A stretch of DNA of 64,000 nt from Sinorhizobium sp. B11 (GCA_039725955.1 CP091035.1:62001-126000); one strand, 5' to 3'; numbered from the stretch's first letter, positions 17,026-26,291 are shown. Made by a program: numbers and translations. The notes: generated by a model from the sequence alone, not told the origin.

Positions 17026-17914
17026 ATGCCGACGCTCAACATTCATCATCGTACGACTTACGCTTTTCGAGAGAAGGTGTCGCTGTCGCCGCACCGCCTT
17101 ATGCTCAGGCCACGTGAAGGCCGCGAGCTCAGGCTGCTGAGCCATGATTTCCATTTCGCCCGAGGCTGAGTTGACCTGGTCGAACGACGTATTCGGCAAT
17201 GCGATCGCCTCAGTGACATTCCAGACGCCCAGCGAAAGCCTTGTTGTGGACAGCATGGCAACCGTCGATTTGACGGCATCTGCATGGCCCGTCTTCGACA
17301 TTGCGGTGTCGGCAATCAACTATCCTTTTCTGTACACCGACAGTGATTGGACTGATCTCGGTGCGCTTGCGGTTCAGCAGTACGAAGATATCGACGGCCG
17401 GCTTGCGACATGGGTTCGCGGTTTCGTCGCTGGCACGCCGACCGATACGCTGTCCCTCCTCAAGGATATTAGTCTAGGCATCGCATCCTCCATCTCCTAC
17501 CAGAGCCGGGAAGAGGAAGGCACGCAGGCGCCGTCGACCACTCTCGATCGGGGTTGGGGCTCTTGCAGAGACTTTGCCGTACTGTTCGTGGAGGCGGGGC
17601 GCAGTCTGGGCTTCGGCGCCCGGATCGTCTCAGGCTATCTGTTCAATCCGGACAGTTCCCTCGTTGGCTCGACGGACCTGGGATCGACGCATGCTTGGGC
17701 GGAGGTTTTCGTTCCGGGCGCCGGTTGGATCACATTCGATCCGACGAACCGCAGCATGGGCGGCGCCAACCTTGTCCCGGTCGCCATGACACGCGACATC
17801 GCGCAGGCCGTTCCGGTCTCAGGGAGCTTCATGGGTGCGGCTGATGCCTTCCTGTCGATGGACGTGACAGTAGAAGTCAAAGCAGTCGACCCTGCACAAG
17901 TAGCGCGGCTTTAA
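17026..17914 (+). pseudogene. Transglutaminase-like protein, single frameshift
   Basis: From ATG 17026 (MPTLNIHHRTTYAFREKVSL) the frame runs to a TGA at 17167-17169; the rest continues one base further on from about 17150 (SPEAELTWSNDVFGNAIASV) to 17914. The intact paralogue at 43586-44455 reads through the same region, so one base has been gained near 17150-17165. The catalytic triad is still coded: Cys in WGSCRDFA, His in STHAWAEV, Asp in TFDPTNRS. An ATG at 17144 could give a 256-aa product without the N-terminal beta domain. Programmed frameshifting is possible but has no slippery site in view. Confidence 0.8.
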
Positions 17915-18027
17915 CGCTCGTCGAATCGGGCACTCAATGCTCGCGTTTCCAAGTTCCGCGGCTCTTGATGAGAATCGAACGTTGGGTCCGCATAGTTTAT
18001 TGTCGGGAGGGAACGAAATTCCTCACG

Positions 18028-18612
18028 TTACCGCAAGGCGCCACGCCTGCTTTTGGTATTTGTTTCTGTTCCCTTGCTCTTTGATGGCGCCTTCTGTGTA
18101 TCGCTCTTTTTAGATCGACCCCTGAGAAACAAGAAGCTTGCAACAAACAGACCGATGATGACGATATAGCCGCCCTGGCTCGAACCATTTCTTCCGCTGG
18201 TTTTTTCGTCGGACACTGTGGTTCTCGACGGTGCGGGTGGAGCCGAAAAGGGTAAGGGCTTCGGAGAAACAACCGCGGAATTCACATTAGGTGGATTCAC
18301 GTCCGGTGTTGATGCGACATTCGCTGGCACGGTAACTGGTTGGAAATCGCTAGAAGCAGGAAATAACGCCTTCAATGAATCCTGCGTCACGATGCCAGAC
18401 GGGGTGAGCCCATGCGCCCGTTGAAACGCTTGAAGTGCGGCAATCGACTTTGACCCCCAGATTCCGTCAGGCGCGCCGGCATCGAAACCTTGTCCAGCAA
18501 GCGCCTGCTGAACGTCTCGAACCGGCCGTATCTCGGCAAAAACCATGTGGGCCGACATCAGAAGCCCTACGCAAGCAATCGCGCCTGATGTGCAGGTTGC
18601 TTTTGTTGCCAT
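18028..18612 (-). CDS. Secreted/anchored peptidoglycan-binding-domain protein
   Basis: 194 aa from ATG 18612, with GGAGAGG 4 bases upstream; a start at 18651 is less likely. Residues 1-26 are a signal peptide or anchor ending ...HMVFA. A PG_binding_1 domain follows (VRDVQQALAGQGFDAGAPDG, IWGSKSIAALQAFQRAHGLT, PSGIVTQDSLKALF), then a Pro/Ser/Val-rich linker, one membrane helix (YIVIIGLFVASFLFLRG) and a basic tail. It stands back-to-back with hxsD. HxsA itself ends in a similar peptidoglycan-binding repeat, so this protein may be part of the Hxs locus; that is inference from position and domain. Confidence 0.8.
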   Translation of the reverse strand: MATKATCTSGAIACVGLLMSAHMVFAEIRPVRDVQQALAGQGFDAGAPDGIWGSKSIAALQAFQRAHGLTPSGIVTQDSLKALFPASSDFQPVTVPANVASTPDVNPPNVNSAVVSPKPLPFSAPPAPSRTTVSDEKTSGRNGSSQGGYIVIIGLFVASFLFLRGRSKKSDTQKAPSKSKGTETNTKSRRGALR

Positions 18613-18697
18613 CAGGCCTCTCCTCAGTGCACCGCAAGGTTTATTCGTCAATGCTCACATCGACTGACAATCATCCGCAACCCGAACGCCGACCCCT

Positions 18698-19033
18698 TTG
18701 ATAGAAAGTCCAAAAAAAGTCGTTATCAACTTCGGCGTTCAGATTCAGGAATCGCCGCAACTCATCTACATTAGCACCTCCTGGTTGCTTTTCAGGTCGA
18801 ATCCAGTGGTTCTAGACATCGCGCCGATCTTTCGGCCCTACCTTGACGAAGCCATCATGCGCTTCTCCTATCTCCATCCAGAGGTGGCGGTCACCGCCGC
18901 GAAAGACGGTGTCGAGCTCAGCAGCTCCGACCTCACAGTGATAGCTGCGTTTCGCCACACGCTCTATCGACAGAAGATTTTCCGTGAGACGGACGCAGTT
19001 CGCCGGTCGGTGATCGAGAGATTGCTGCGATGA
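18698..19033 (+). CDS. hxsD: His-Xaa-Ser system protein, HxsD-like
   Basis: 111 aa from TTG 18698 (no better start; ribosome site weak). It begins MIESPKKVVINFGVQIQESP and ends in the helix FRHTLYRQKIFRETDAVRRS, VIERLL, which fits the HxsD signature of a terminal L-x-x-x-x-x-R-E helix. HxsD is the small partner protein always found with the two radical SAM enzymes and may present the substrate. The stop overlaps the hxsB ATG (ATGA at 19030-19033). Assigned mainly by position plus the terminal helix. Confidence 0.68.
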   Translation: MIESPKKVVINFGVQIQESPQLIYISTSWLLFRSNPVVLDIAPIFRPYLDEAIMRFSYLHPEVAVTAAKDGVELSSSDLTVIAAFRHTLYRQKIFRETDAVRRSVIERLLR

Positions 19034-20436
19034 ATGTGATGCCGTTAAAGTTCCGGACTTCCGGCACGGAGAGCCTCCTATTCTGCGACGATGCCGGCGG
19101 CTTCTTTCGTTCCGACGAGGCATTCCTCGTGCGATATGTAGCGGGAGAGCTGTCAGCTGAAGATACGCGGTTTCTGGAAGTGAATGGACATGCCTTCGAC
19201 AAGGCTGGCGATCTCGCCTTCAATTCATTTGCCTATCGGTGGGCCAAACGCCTCCATGCGCCGTCTGAACTCGACTACGTCATCCTGGTGCCAACGCTTC
19301 GCTGCAATCTTGCCTGCGCCTATTGCCAAGTAAGCCGCGTCAACGAACATGCGCCTGGCTATGATTGGGACGCGGCCACCCTCCAGGCGGTGCTACGATT
19401 TCTTGATAGCCAGTCGACGCAAAGGATAAAGATAGAATTTCAGGGCGGCGAACCGCTCCTTCGGCTCGACGTCCTGAAGGAAGTACGGGCTTTCGCGCGG
19501 CAGCGCTTCGAACAATCTGAATTTGTCGTCTGCACAAATCTCCAGGATGTAAGCGAAGAGGCATGGGCGTTTCTGTCGTCACAGGACACGTTCGTCAGCA
19601 CATCACTTGATCCGACAGTCTCTCTGCATGAACGCCATCGCACCATAACGACAGCCACAACCGATCGCTTCCTGCGCAATCTGGCACGCGCAACACAGTC
19701 GATGCCGGGGCGGATTTCAGCACTCCCGACCTTCGACCCCGATGACTTGCCGGACCCAGGCGAGGTTATAACCCTCTACTCGTCCTTCGGCTTCCGATCG
19801 ATCTATCTCCGGCCGGTAAACCACCAAGGATTTGCCCGGAAGCGGTTTCGAACACGTGATATCGGCTCGCTCTGGGCCGACTATATCCGCGCCTTCATCA
19901 TGCGCCTTGTCGAACACAACGCGACGTCGGACACGACAATGGAAGAGTTCTACTTCTCTCATTGTCTACGCCGTGTCTTGCGCAGTGGTCACGACAACCA
20001 CGTCGATCTCCGGAATCCGAACGTCGTCGGGAAAAGTTATCTGGTGATCGATCATGACGGCGCCTTTTATCCGAGTGATGAGGCACGCATGATGACGCGG
20101 CTCGGCCATATCGACCTGCGCATGGGCGACGTGCGGACAGGGCTCGATCGCGCGACAATCGATGCGCTCAACATGGAAGCGCTCAATCTGTTTGACGCCG
20201 ACTGCGTGCACTGCCCCTATCAGGCTTTCTGTGGCGTCGACCTTATCGACGATCTTTCCAGGCACGGTCGGATCGACTTGCCACGTCACATGACTGACTT
20301 TTGTCAGAGACATATGGCAATTTTCGATCTTATCTTCGAACTGCTCTATTGCGACGATCCGAAGGTCCAGCGCTCGATCGCCCTTTGGTCGGGACTTGAA
20401 GCAATCGATCCGCAATTGCTGAAGTTCCATTCATGA
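19030..20436 (+). CDS. hxsB: His-Xaa-Ser system radical SAM maturase HxsB
   Basis: 468 aa. The radical SAM cluster motif C-x3-C-x2-C is at Cys92, Cys96 and Cys99 (TLRCNLACAYCQ). GGEPLLR binds the SAM methionine side. A C-terminal cysteine group (DADCVHCPYQAFCGVD) fits an auxiliary iron-sulfur site of the SPASM type. The enzyme makes 5'-deoxyadenosyl radical to modify a ribosomally made peptide; HxsA is the predicted substrate. The gene overlaps hxsD upstream and hxsC downstream by 4 bases each, so the maturases are made together. The chemistry of the modification is not known to me. Confidence 0.88.
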   Translation: MNVMPLKFRTSGTESLLFCDDAGGFFRSDEAFLVRYVAGELSAEDTRFLEVNGHAFDKAGDLAFNSFAYRWAKRLHAPSELDYVILVPTLRCNLACAYCQVSRVNEHAPGYDWDAATLQAVLRFLDSQSTQRIKIEFQGGEPLLRLDVLKEVRAFARQRFEQSEFVVCTNLQDVSEEAWAFLSSQDTFVSTSLDPTVSLHERHRTITTATTDRFLRNLARATQSMPGRISALPTFDPDDLPDPGEVITLYSSFGFRSIYLRPVNHQGFARKRFRTRDIGSLWADYIRAFIMRLVEHNATSDTTMEEFYFSHCLRRVLRSGHDNHVDLRNPNVVGKSYLVIDHDGAFYPSDEARMMTRLGHIDLRMGDVRTGLDRATIDALNMEALNLFDADCVHCPYQAFCGVDLIDDLSRHGRIDLPRHMTDFCQRHMAIFDLIFELLYCDDPKVQRSIALWSGLEAIDPQLLKFHS

Positions 20437-21518
20437 CCGACATGAGTCTTAAGGTCGAGCCGCTTCCGATCGTCGAGCCGCTCATCGTCAGGCTGCGGGA
20501 CGCAGCCGATGAGCTCGGCGTACACGATGCCGTGCTCATCGAGGTCGACGGTCAAAGGCGGGAATATGACTTCCAGGGTTTCTCACTTGCGCTCTACGCG
20601 GACCCCGACACGAGACTCGACAACGACGTCATCTTGATAGCGCCGGGACAGACAAGCGCCCGACGCCTGATCAGGGCCAATTCTGCGCACAACACGCTGC
20701 TGATCACTGAGCAATGCGACCAGCTCTGCCTGATGTGCTCGCAGCCACCGAAAAAGGGCCATATCGATCTGTTCGCCGAGCTGGAGACCGCCACGTTGCT
20801 GGCGCCGGCCAACGCCTACATCGGCCTGTCTGGAGGCGAACCTCTCCTCCACAAGAGGAAGCTCTTCGACATGCTTCTGTCCTTGTCGATCATCAGGGCC
20901 GATCTGAGGTTCCATATTCTGTCGAATGGCCAGCATTTTACCGACGAGGATATCGAAACACTACAGACGATCGGAACGGAACGGATCCTTTGGGGCATCC
21001 CACTCTATGCGCGCGACGCTGATCGTCACGACACCATCGTCGCCAAGCAAGGCGCCTTCGAACGGCTGATCGAGTCTTTTGCCATTCTCTTTGAGGCAGG
21101 CGCCTTGATCGAACTACGAACAGTGGTCATGCAGCAGAACGAAGCCGAGCTGCCCGCAATTGCCGACTTTGTTGGCACCTCCCTGCCCTTCGTCGAGCGT
21201 TGGGCGATCATGCAGCTCGAAAACATCGGCTATGGTCGTATGAATTGGGATCGCAGCTTCAAGGATACGTCGACCGATTTCGAAAACGTCGCGCGCGCCA
21301 TCAACATCGCGACAGCCAGAAACGTCCCTATCCAGCTCTACAATTTTCCACTGTGCTCGGTTCCGGCCCGCTATCGCGGTCTCGCCCCGGCATCAATCGC
21401 CGATTGGAAAAAAAAGCACGAATCCTTCTGCAGCGGATGCTCGCAACGCCAACGCTGTGGCGGCTTTTTCGAATGGTACGATCACAAAAAAGGTTTCAGG
21501 GGGCTAACGCCATTATGA
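20433..21518 (+). CDS. hxsC: His-Xaa-Ser system radical SAM maturase HxsC
   Basis: 361 aa. The motif C-x3-C-x2-C is at Cys95, Cys99 and Cys102 (TEQCDQLCLMCSQ), followed by YIGLSGGEPLLHKRKLFDML. C-terminal cysteines in ESFCSGCSQRQRCGGFFEWY may hold a second cluster. HxsC is the second radical SAM enzyme of the system; HxsB and HxsC always occur as a pair, which suggests two sequential or coupled modifications. Its TGA overlaps the hxsA ATG (21515-21518), so substrate and enzymes are translationally coupled. Confidence 0.88.
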   Translation: MTDMSLKVEPLPIVEPLIVRLRDAADELGVHDAVLIEVDGQRREYDFQGFSLALYADPDTRLDNDVILIAPGQTSARRLIRANSAHNTLLITEQCDQLCLMCSQPPKKGHIDLFAELETATLLAPANAYIGLSGGEPLLHKRKLFDMLLSLSIIRADLRFHILSNGQHFTDEDIETLQTIGTERILWGIPLYARDADRHDTIVAKQGAFERLIESFAILFEAGALIELRTVVMQQNEAELPAIADFVGTSLPFVERWAIMQLENIGYGRMNWDRSFKDTSTDFENVARAINIATARNVPIQLYNFPLCSVPARYRGLAPASIADWKKKHESFCSGCSQRQRCGGFFEWYDHKKGFRGLTPL

Positions 21519-22117
21519 AACGACGCCTATTCCTCATCCCGTCGCTGCTTGCCGCCGGCTTCCTGCCATCAGAGACTGTAGCCATGCCGCTTGATCCGAT
21601 CGCCAAGAAATCGGATCCGCATTCGATCCTCGAGCGTCTCAAGATCCGTCATCTCTATTCGCTCGCCGGCCATCGCTCGCATTCGAGCCATAGTTCCCAC
21701 AGTTCCCATTCGAGCCATCGCTCGGGCAGTGGCGGCGGGTACCTGCCAAGCACTACCTACAGCAGCCCCTCCTACAGCGATCCGTCACCACCTGTCCCCC
21801 GTTACACCGCCCCGACCTATACGCCGCCGGCCGCCGCACTGATACCGGCAATACTCACCCCGGCTCCTGTACCAGCCGCTCCGCAGCCAGTGGCACCGAC
21901 CAAGGTGCTGCCAGGCAATTCCAACAAATTCCGACAGGTCGTCATCCAGGTGCAATCGGGACTGACGGCCTATGGCTACTACGCTGGCTCGCTTACGGGC
22001 GTCGTTGACGAGGATACGCGCGCAGCACTCAGCCAGATGCAAAAGGACAACAATCTGAAAGTCACCGGAACGATTACGACCGAAGTCCTGGACGCTTTTG
22101 GCATTGCTGTTCGTTAG
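21515..22117 (+). CDS. hxsA: His-Xaa-Ser repeat protein HxsA (modification substrate)
   Basis: 200 aa from ATG 21515, which overlaps the hxsC stop. Residues 1-23 are a signal peptide (MKRRLFLIPSLLAAGFLPSE then TVA). Residues 53-70 hold six perfect His-x-Ser triplets (HRSHSSHSSHSSHSSHRS), followed by GSGGG and a Pro/Ala/Tyr/Thr-rich spacer, then a C-terminal peptidoglycan-binding-like domain (VVIQVQSGLTAYGYYAGSLT, GVVDEDTRAALSQMQKDNNL, KVTGTITTEVLDAFG). The repeats are the presumed site of HxsB/HxsC action. The design suggests an exported protein that displays the modified His-Ser array at the cell wall. It has no cysteine. Confidence 0.88.
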   Translation: MKRRLFLIPSLLAAGFLPSETVAMPLDPIAKKSDPHSILERLKIRHLYSLAGHRSHSSHSSHSSHSSHRSGSGGGYLPSTTYSSPSYSDPSPPVPRYTAPTYTPPAAALIPAILTPAPVPAAPQPVAPTKVLPGNSNKFRQVVIQVQSGLTAYGYYAGSLTGVVDEDTRAALSQMQKDNNLKVTGTITTEVLDAFGIAVR

Positions 22118-22309
22118 CCGTCCAGGCTGTTTTGAACGAGGAGATACCGGACCTGCTTCACCGTCGGCACATCATCCAGTGGCGAGTGCGCCATTTTAAC
22201 CACGATTATCTAAATAAGAATCGTCTTATGAAATATTGGCGACTCTCCTCTTTGCGAATCATCTTTTGCGTGCAATGCGATGAGCGCGAAACAACTCGGG
22301 GAGGATCTG

Positions 22310-22468
22310 ATGTTCAAGCTTATTGCTGCTGCTTTTCTGATGCTTATCAGCGCATCGTCGTTCACATATGCAGGAAACTGCAATCATTCGTGGGACAGAG
22401 CCTCCGATGGCTCAAGTTGCGGCGGCCGCGCGTCCGACCAGCGTGACGGCGGGTCTTCCGGCTGGTAG
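22310..22468 (+). CDS. Small secreted protein with two cysteines
   Basis: 52 aa from ATG 22310 (GGGGAGGATCTG upstream). Residues 1-22 are a signal peptide (MFKLIAAAFLMLISASSFTY then AG); the mature part is NCNHSWDRASDGSSCGGRAS, DQRDGGSSGW. The two cysteines could pair. Similar N-C-x-x-S-W...ASDGS-x-CGGRA peptides occur in rhizobia without known function. It has its own upstream gap of 190 bases and a terminator directly after it, so it may be a separate transcript next to the Hxs genes rather than part of them. Confidence 0.7.
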   Translation: MFKLIAAAFLMLISASSFTYAGNCNHSWDRASDGSSCGGRASDQRDGGSSGW

Positions 22469-22489
22469 GTAAAACCCCGAAACGATTGA

Positions 22490-22514
22490 AGGCTCGCTGC
22501 GGCGGGCCTTTTTT
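22490..22514 (+). terminator. Rho-independent terminator
   Basis: GGCTCGC, short loop, GCGGGCC then TTTTTT, starting about 20 bases past the small secreted protein's stop. It closes the Hxs-side transcript before the oppositely oriented HNH gene. Confidence 0.7.
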
Positions 22515-22562
22515 GCGTCTATCCGTCGTGAAGTCTTGCCACGCATCGACATTCGAGATGGG

Positions 22563-23474
22563 TCATTGCTTGAAGCAGTTCTCCCGATGCCACTGGAGAA
22601 ACCGAGGATGCGGCCGCTCGAACGGTCGCGACGGAACGACCGCCCTCCCAGTTCGGTTGATTACGCCTCGAACACCGTCTGGATCGTTAGCTTGTCGAGA
22701 AATCACAATCTCGAGTTCATCCGTAAGACTGATCAGTCCGCGGTCGAACATCCAATGTGCCGTGCCGGACAGGGCAATACCATTGCTGATGATGTCCGGG
22801 CCATTCGCCTCCACCGGTCGAATGTGGGCAGCATCGACTTCGGCACGCCCGCCACCGTTAATGAGCTTCAATCCAGTAATTGCGCAGCGCTTGTCATAGG
22901 CCTGCAGAACCAGCCTGCGAAATAGTCGGCTGCGAACGATCCGTGAGGACAATTGCGTGACGCGCTCCCGCTCCTGCTCAAATATGAAAGGTGCTTGAGC
23001 TCCGTCTTCAAAACCGTCGCCAGAATGCGAGGACAGTTGATCGTCCACGCGAGGCAATTCTGGTTCATGTTCATCAAGACCAGCCGACAGAATACGATTG
23101 AAATCCTCTGCGGATATGGGCCGCACGGCGGCCTGTGCCCTACCGGAAATTCGTCCCTCATCATTCAGGACGCCGCGTTCAATAACGCCACCTGGTCCAT
23201 TGAACGGAACAGCATTGACGAAGTCGAGGTAGGTGCCTGGTCCAATCAACGCTAGGTACATGTTCTGCGACTTCGAATCGGAGATGACCTGAGCTACCTT
23301 TGCGACGGCAAAATAGCCGCGCGTTGCGAGAACTTTGCGCGGCTCATAGTAGATGATCCAATCTCCGACACAGGCTTGAACACGGCCAAGATACTGGCTC
23401 GGGAACTGATACTGTTCCGCTGGACTGTCGTCGTAAATCGAATCTGAGCGATGGATGAAAACCCCGAATCCCAT
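22563..23474 (-). CDS. HNH endonuclease with N-terminal PUA/EVE-like domain
   Basis: 303 aa. Residues 1-125 (GVFIHRSDSIYDDSPAEQYQ, FPSQYLGRV, VGDWIIYYEPRKVLATRGYF, YLALIGPGTYLDFVNAVPF) have the strand pattern of PUA/EVE-type domains that read modified bases. Residues 185-270 are an HNH nuclease: AYDKRCAITGLKL, DAAHIRP (first His), SNGIALSG (Asn) and HWMFDRGLISL (last His). Fusion of these two suggests a modification-dependent restriction enzyme acting on phage DNA. It is divergent from the large recombinase gene. The nuclease call is firm; base specificity is inferred. Confidence 0.8.
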   Translation of the reverse strand: MGFGVFIHRSDSIYDDSPAEQYQFPSQYLGRVQACVGDWIIYYEPRKVLATRGYFAVAKVAQVISDSKSQNMYLALIGPGTYLDFVNAVPFNGPGGVIERGVLNDEGRISGRAQAAVRPISAEDFNRILSAGLDEHEPELPRVDDQLSSHSGDGFEDGAQAPFIFEQERERVTQLSSRIVRSRLFRRLVLQAYDKRCAITGLKLINGGGRAEVDAAHIRPVEANGPDIISNGIALSGTAHWMFDRGLISLTDELEIVISRQANDPDGVRGVINRTGRAVVPSRPFERPHPRFLQWHRENCFKQ

Positions 23475-23624
23475 GGTTCATGGTTAGCATTGCCGGCCCT
23501 ATTGCGCACCTCGGCGTTTGTCGTCTGCACTGAATTCGGCGGCAGTTTAGGGTTCATTTACCATGTGGCTTTAGCAGGCCTCCCCCCGGCACCGGTGCCG
23601 GCAAGGATCCAAGCCAAAGTCATC

Positions 23625-25976
23625 ATGAAAAACCAGTCTGCTTCATCCATTCATTTTCAGCGTAAGATTTCTGAGTTCTGCGATTTGCGTATCGCGCCCC
23701 TCGTCTCTCAGCGCACGCTCGACAATATCAAGCCTTACCTCACCAGCCTGATTATCTACCGTAAGCCTCCGCCCATGCGGATGGGCCGCATTGACTGGCA
23801 ATCGGTCAGCGAGGCCTGCGGTCTCGCAGATGAATTGTCGGCAGGCTTGAAGAAGAACCTGCAATCTGGGCTCGAGGCGATTGCCCGCTGGGCTGCGAAA
23901 GAGCTTCCGAAGGAAGATGATCAGCCAGTCGCGAGGAAAGTGAAAAGGAAACCAGCTCCTCCATCTTCGATTTCGTCCAAACAGCGCACCGCGCCAAGCT
24001 CTCGACATCCAGAGGCCGCGGCGGCGACATCAAAAGCGAAGCCAGGCGTTCCTCCGAAACTGGTTGAGGAATTTCCGGAGCCACTCTTCGACTGGACCGA
24101 AGACCCCGACGATTTTCAGCAGGCCCTGATCTATCATATGCGCCGGCACGGGGATTCTTATTTTCACCTGCACCGAGCTGTCGCTGGCGCCCACCCATCC
24201 TTTGACCACAAGACCCTGCTGACCTGGGTGAAGGGCATCAAGGTACCACGATCTCTAGACAGTCTTGAAATCCTGTCGCGGATCGAGCGTCGCTACCGTT
24301 TGCCGAACGGCTACTTCAAAGAGAAGCTTCCGCACCAATCACGGTCGGCGTCCGGGCATGAGGTCGGCACCGATATTGGCCCCGCCGAGCGGCGGCGTCT
24401 TGCGTGGCATTTGCCAGACGACTTCAACAGCCTTCCCTTTGGCAAGCGCGAAGAAATTCTAGAATGGGTCCGACGCGTCATCATCTCTGGCACGACCGAC
24501 TATCGACGATTTCAGGCGGCAGCCACCAAGCAGCGATATGCAATTCGGTTTCCCGGTATTTCCTATGGCGGCTCGCTTACGCCTCGAGCTGACGCGGAGA
24601 GTTTCGCGGACGATGAAGGCGATCACACGACGATAGAGGATCCGGATCTGCTTGCAGGCGTGATCGACGCCCCTCCCCGGCTGGCGATGGAAATGGCGAA
24701 CTTGATCCGTTTCAAGACCGCAACTTTGACAGCTCTCGGGTTTCAGAGAAACGGCCTGTGGGGCGAAGAGACGGCGTCCCAGAAGATCGAACATCTGGGT
24801 TTGATGTTTGGTTCTTTGGCGGCGTCACCGAATAGCGCGGTAAAGGGCTTTGGCGTTCCTCTCGGTCAATTGACCTTTGGCCTTTTGGTCTTTCCCGGTA
24901 TCTGGGACTGGTATCTGCAATGGCGCGAAAGGCGCCGTGGCTTCTATACCAAGTGGGAAGAGGACATGCTGCAGGTCCTGCTCGGTATGGTCCGGCCGGA
25001 TACCGGCTGGATATGGCAACATCCGGAACTCGCCCAGAATGTGAAGCCAATCCCGGGCTTAGTCACCGCCACCGAGCTCGCGTTCGCCAAGGCAAACTGG
25101 CGTGCCGCTTGCGATACCTGCTTCAAGCATGCATCCCAGCGCTCGAAAGAAATCCAGCGTGTGTCGCGGGTTCACCGCGATCCGTTCGAGCCCATCATGG
25201 CCATTCTCGAGGCCGAAAGCCCGCTGTTTGAGTATCGCAAGATTACTGACGAGATCATCAAACGCATGCCGAATGAGGATCGCTATCCTCGCCCAGCTGC
25301 GGAAGCAGTCAGATCATTCTTGATGCTGCGCCTGGGGCTCCATCTCGGTCTGCGTCAGGAAAACCTGCGGCAATTGCTCGTCTGCCCGCGCGGGCATTTC
25401 CCGACATCGGAAAGACGATTGGAGGATATGAAACGTGGAGAGATCCGTTGGAGCGATCGCGATCATGGCTGGGAAGTCCTGATCCCGTCTAACGCCTTCA
25501 AGAATGCCAATTCGTCGTTCTTCGGCTCGAAACCATTTCGGCTTGTCCTGCCTGATCTCCAGGACCTCTATCCGTATCTGAACGCTTATATTGATCGACA
25601 CCGTGGTGTCTTGCTAGGCGGCGCTGATGATCCAGGCACGTTCTTCATCAAGACCGTAAAGACCACAAGCAAGGATGCGGCCTATAACCAAACGACCTTC
25701 TACGAAGCTTGGCGGCTCGCCATCCGGCGGTATGGAATCTACAATCCCTATACTGGCCGCGGCGCAATCAGAGGGTTATTGCCCCATGGTCCGCATAATG
25801 TTCGCGACGTCCTCGCCACCCACATCCTGAAGCAAACTGGTTCATATGAACAGGCCAGCTATGCGATCCAAGATACCCCAGACATGATCCAGCAGCACTA
25901 CGGCCGTTTCCTGCCGCAAGACAAGGCTGCACTTGCGGCGCGTATTTTGAATCAAGTCTGGGAGGCGACTGCTTAG
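23625..25976 (+). CDS. Large tyrosine recombinase/integrase-like protein
   Basis: 783 aa from ATG 23625; the frame is open to 23451, but that part overlaps the divergent HNH gene. The first 450 residues are an unusual extension with a basic linker (KVKRKPAPPSSISSKQRTAP) and no known domain. The C-terminal third carries the recombinase residues: Arg in LGLHLGLRQENLRQLLV, the H-x-x-R box in GPHNVRDVLATHIL and the nucleophile Tyr in QQHYGRFLP. Typical integrases are 350-450 aa, so this is about double length. It could mobilise the island that follows it, together with the integrase at 40778. Confidence 0.75.
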   Translation: MKNQSASSIHFQRKISEFCDLRIAPLVSQRTLDNIKPYLTSLIIYRKPPPMRMGRIDWQSVSEACGLADELSAGLKKNLQSGLEAIARWAAKELPKEDDQPVARKVKRKPAPPSSISSKQRTAPSSRHPEAAAATSKAKPGVPPKLVEEFPEPLFDWTEDPDDFQQALIYHMRRHGDSYFHLHRAVAGAHPSFDHKTLLTWVKGIKVPRSLDSLEILSRIERRYRLPNGYFKEKLPHQSRSASGHEVGTDIGPAERRRLAWHLPDDFNSLPFGKREEILEWVRRVIISGTTDYRRFQAAATKQRYAIRFPGISYGGSLTPRADAESFADDEGDHTTIEDPDLLAGVIDAPPRLAMEMANLIRFKTATLTALGFQRNGLWGEETASQKIEHLGLMFGSLAASPNSAVKGFGVPLGQLTFGLLVFPGIWDWYLQWRERRRGFYTKWEEDMLQVLLGMVRPDTGWIWQHPELAQNVKPIPGLVTATELAFAKANWRAACDTCFKHASQRSKEIQRVSRVHRDPFEPIMAILEAESPLFEYRKITDEIIKRMPNEDRYPRPAAEAVRSFLMLRLGLHLGLRQENLRQLLVCPRGHFPTSERRLEDMKRGEIRWSDRDHGWEVLIPSNAFKNANSSFFGSKPFRLVLPDLQDLYPYLNAYIDRHRGVLLGGADDPGTFFIKTVKTTSKDAAYNQTTFYEAWRLAIRRYGIYNPYTGRGAIRGLLPHGPHNVRDVLATHILKQTGSYEQASYAIQDTPDMIQQHYGRFLPQDKAALAARILNQVWEATA

Positions 25977-26291
25977 TGGGATTGCTGAGTGGCGAAAGAA
26001 TTTGCGACAGACCACTTCTGATATAAGAAGTTGCCCGTTTGGACGACTATCCCATTGTTTCCATTAATGTGGCTTCATCCGACCTCCGGAAATCCTGATA
26101 AAAGAAGGATATAATCCAAGAGGCTATATTGCCATATGAGCAGAGCGATGTTGCGCGCAACTCAACAAAACGCGGATAAAAATCCGCACCCTTGTCTTCG
26201 CGTCATCGCTTTGTTTCCACTCGAAGTTTTCTACATTGCGAGGTTCTGAAACGGTCGAATCTGATATAAGGGGGATAAAAGAGGACCCATA
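25977..26291. other. AT-richer intergenic gap
   Basis: 315 bases without a credible gene. It is richer in A/T than its flanks and probably holds the promoter for the AlbA-type gene; GAATCTGATATAAGG at about 26258 could include a -10 element. TTCTGATATAAGAAGTTG near 26016 repeats the same CTGATATAAG core, so the core occurs twice, about 240 bases apart. Confidence 0.45.

Noticed and set aside
17144..17170. Programmed ribosomal frameshift in the transglutaminase gene
   Set aside because: No slippery heptamer or downstream pseudoknot is visible, and the intact paralogue needs no shift.
21665..21735. CRISPR-like short tandem repeats
   Set aside because: The repeats are the His-x-Ser codons of hxsA; units are 9 bases without spacers.
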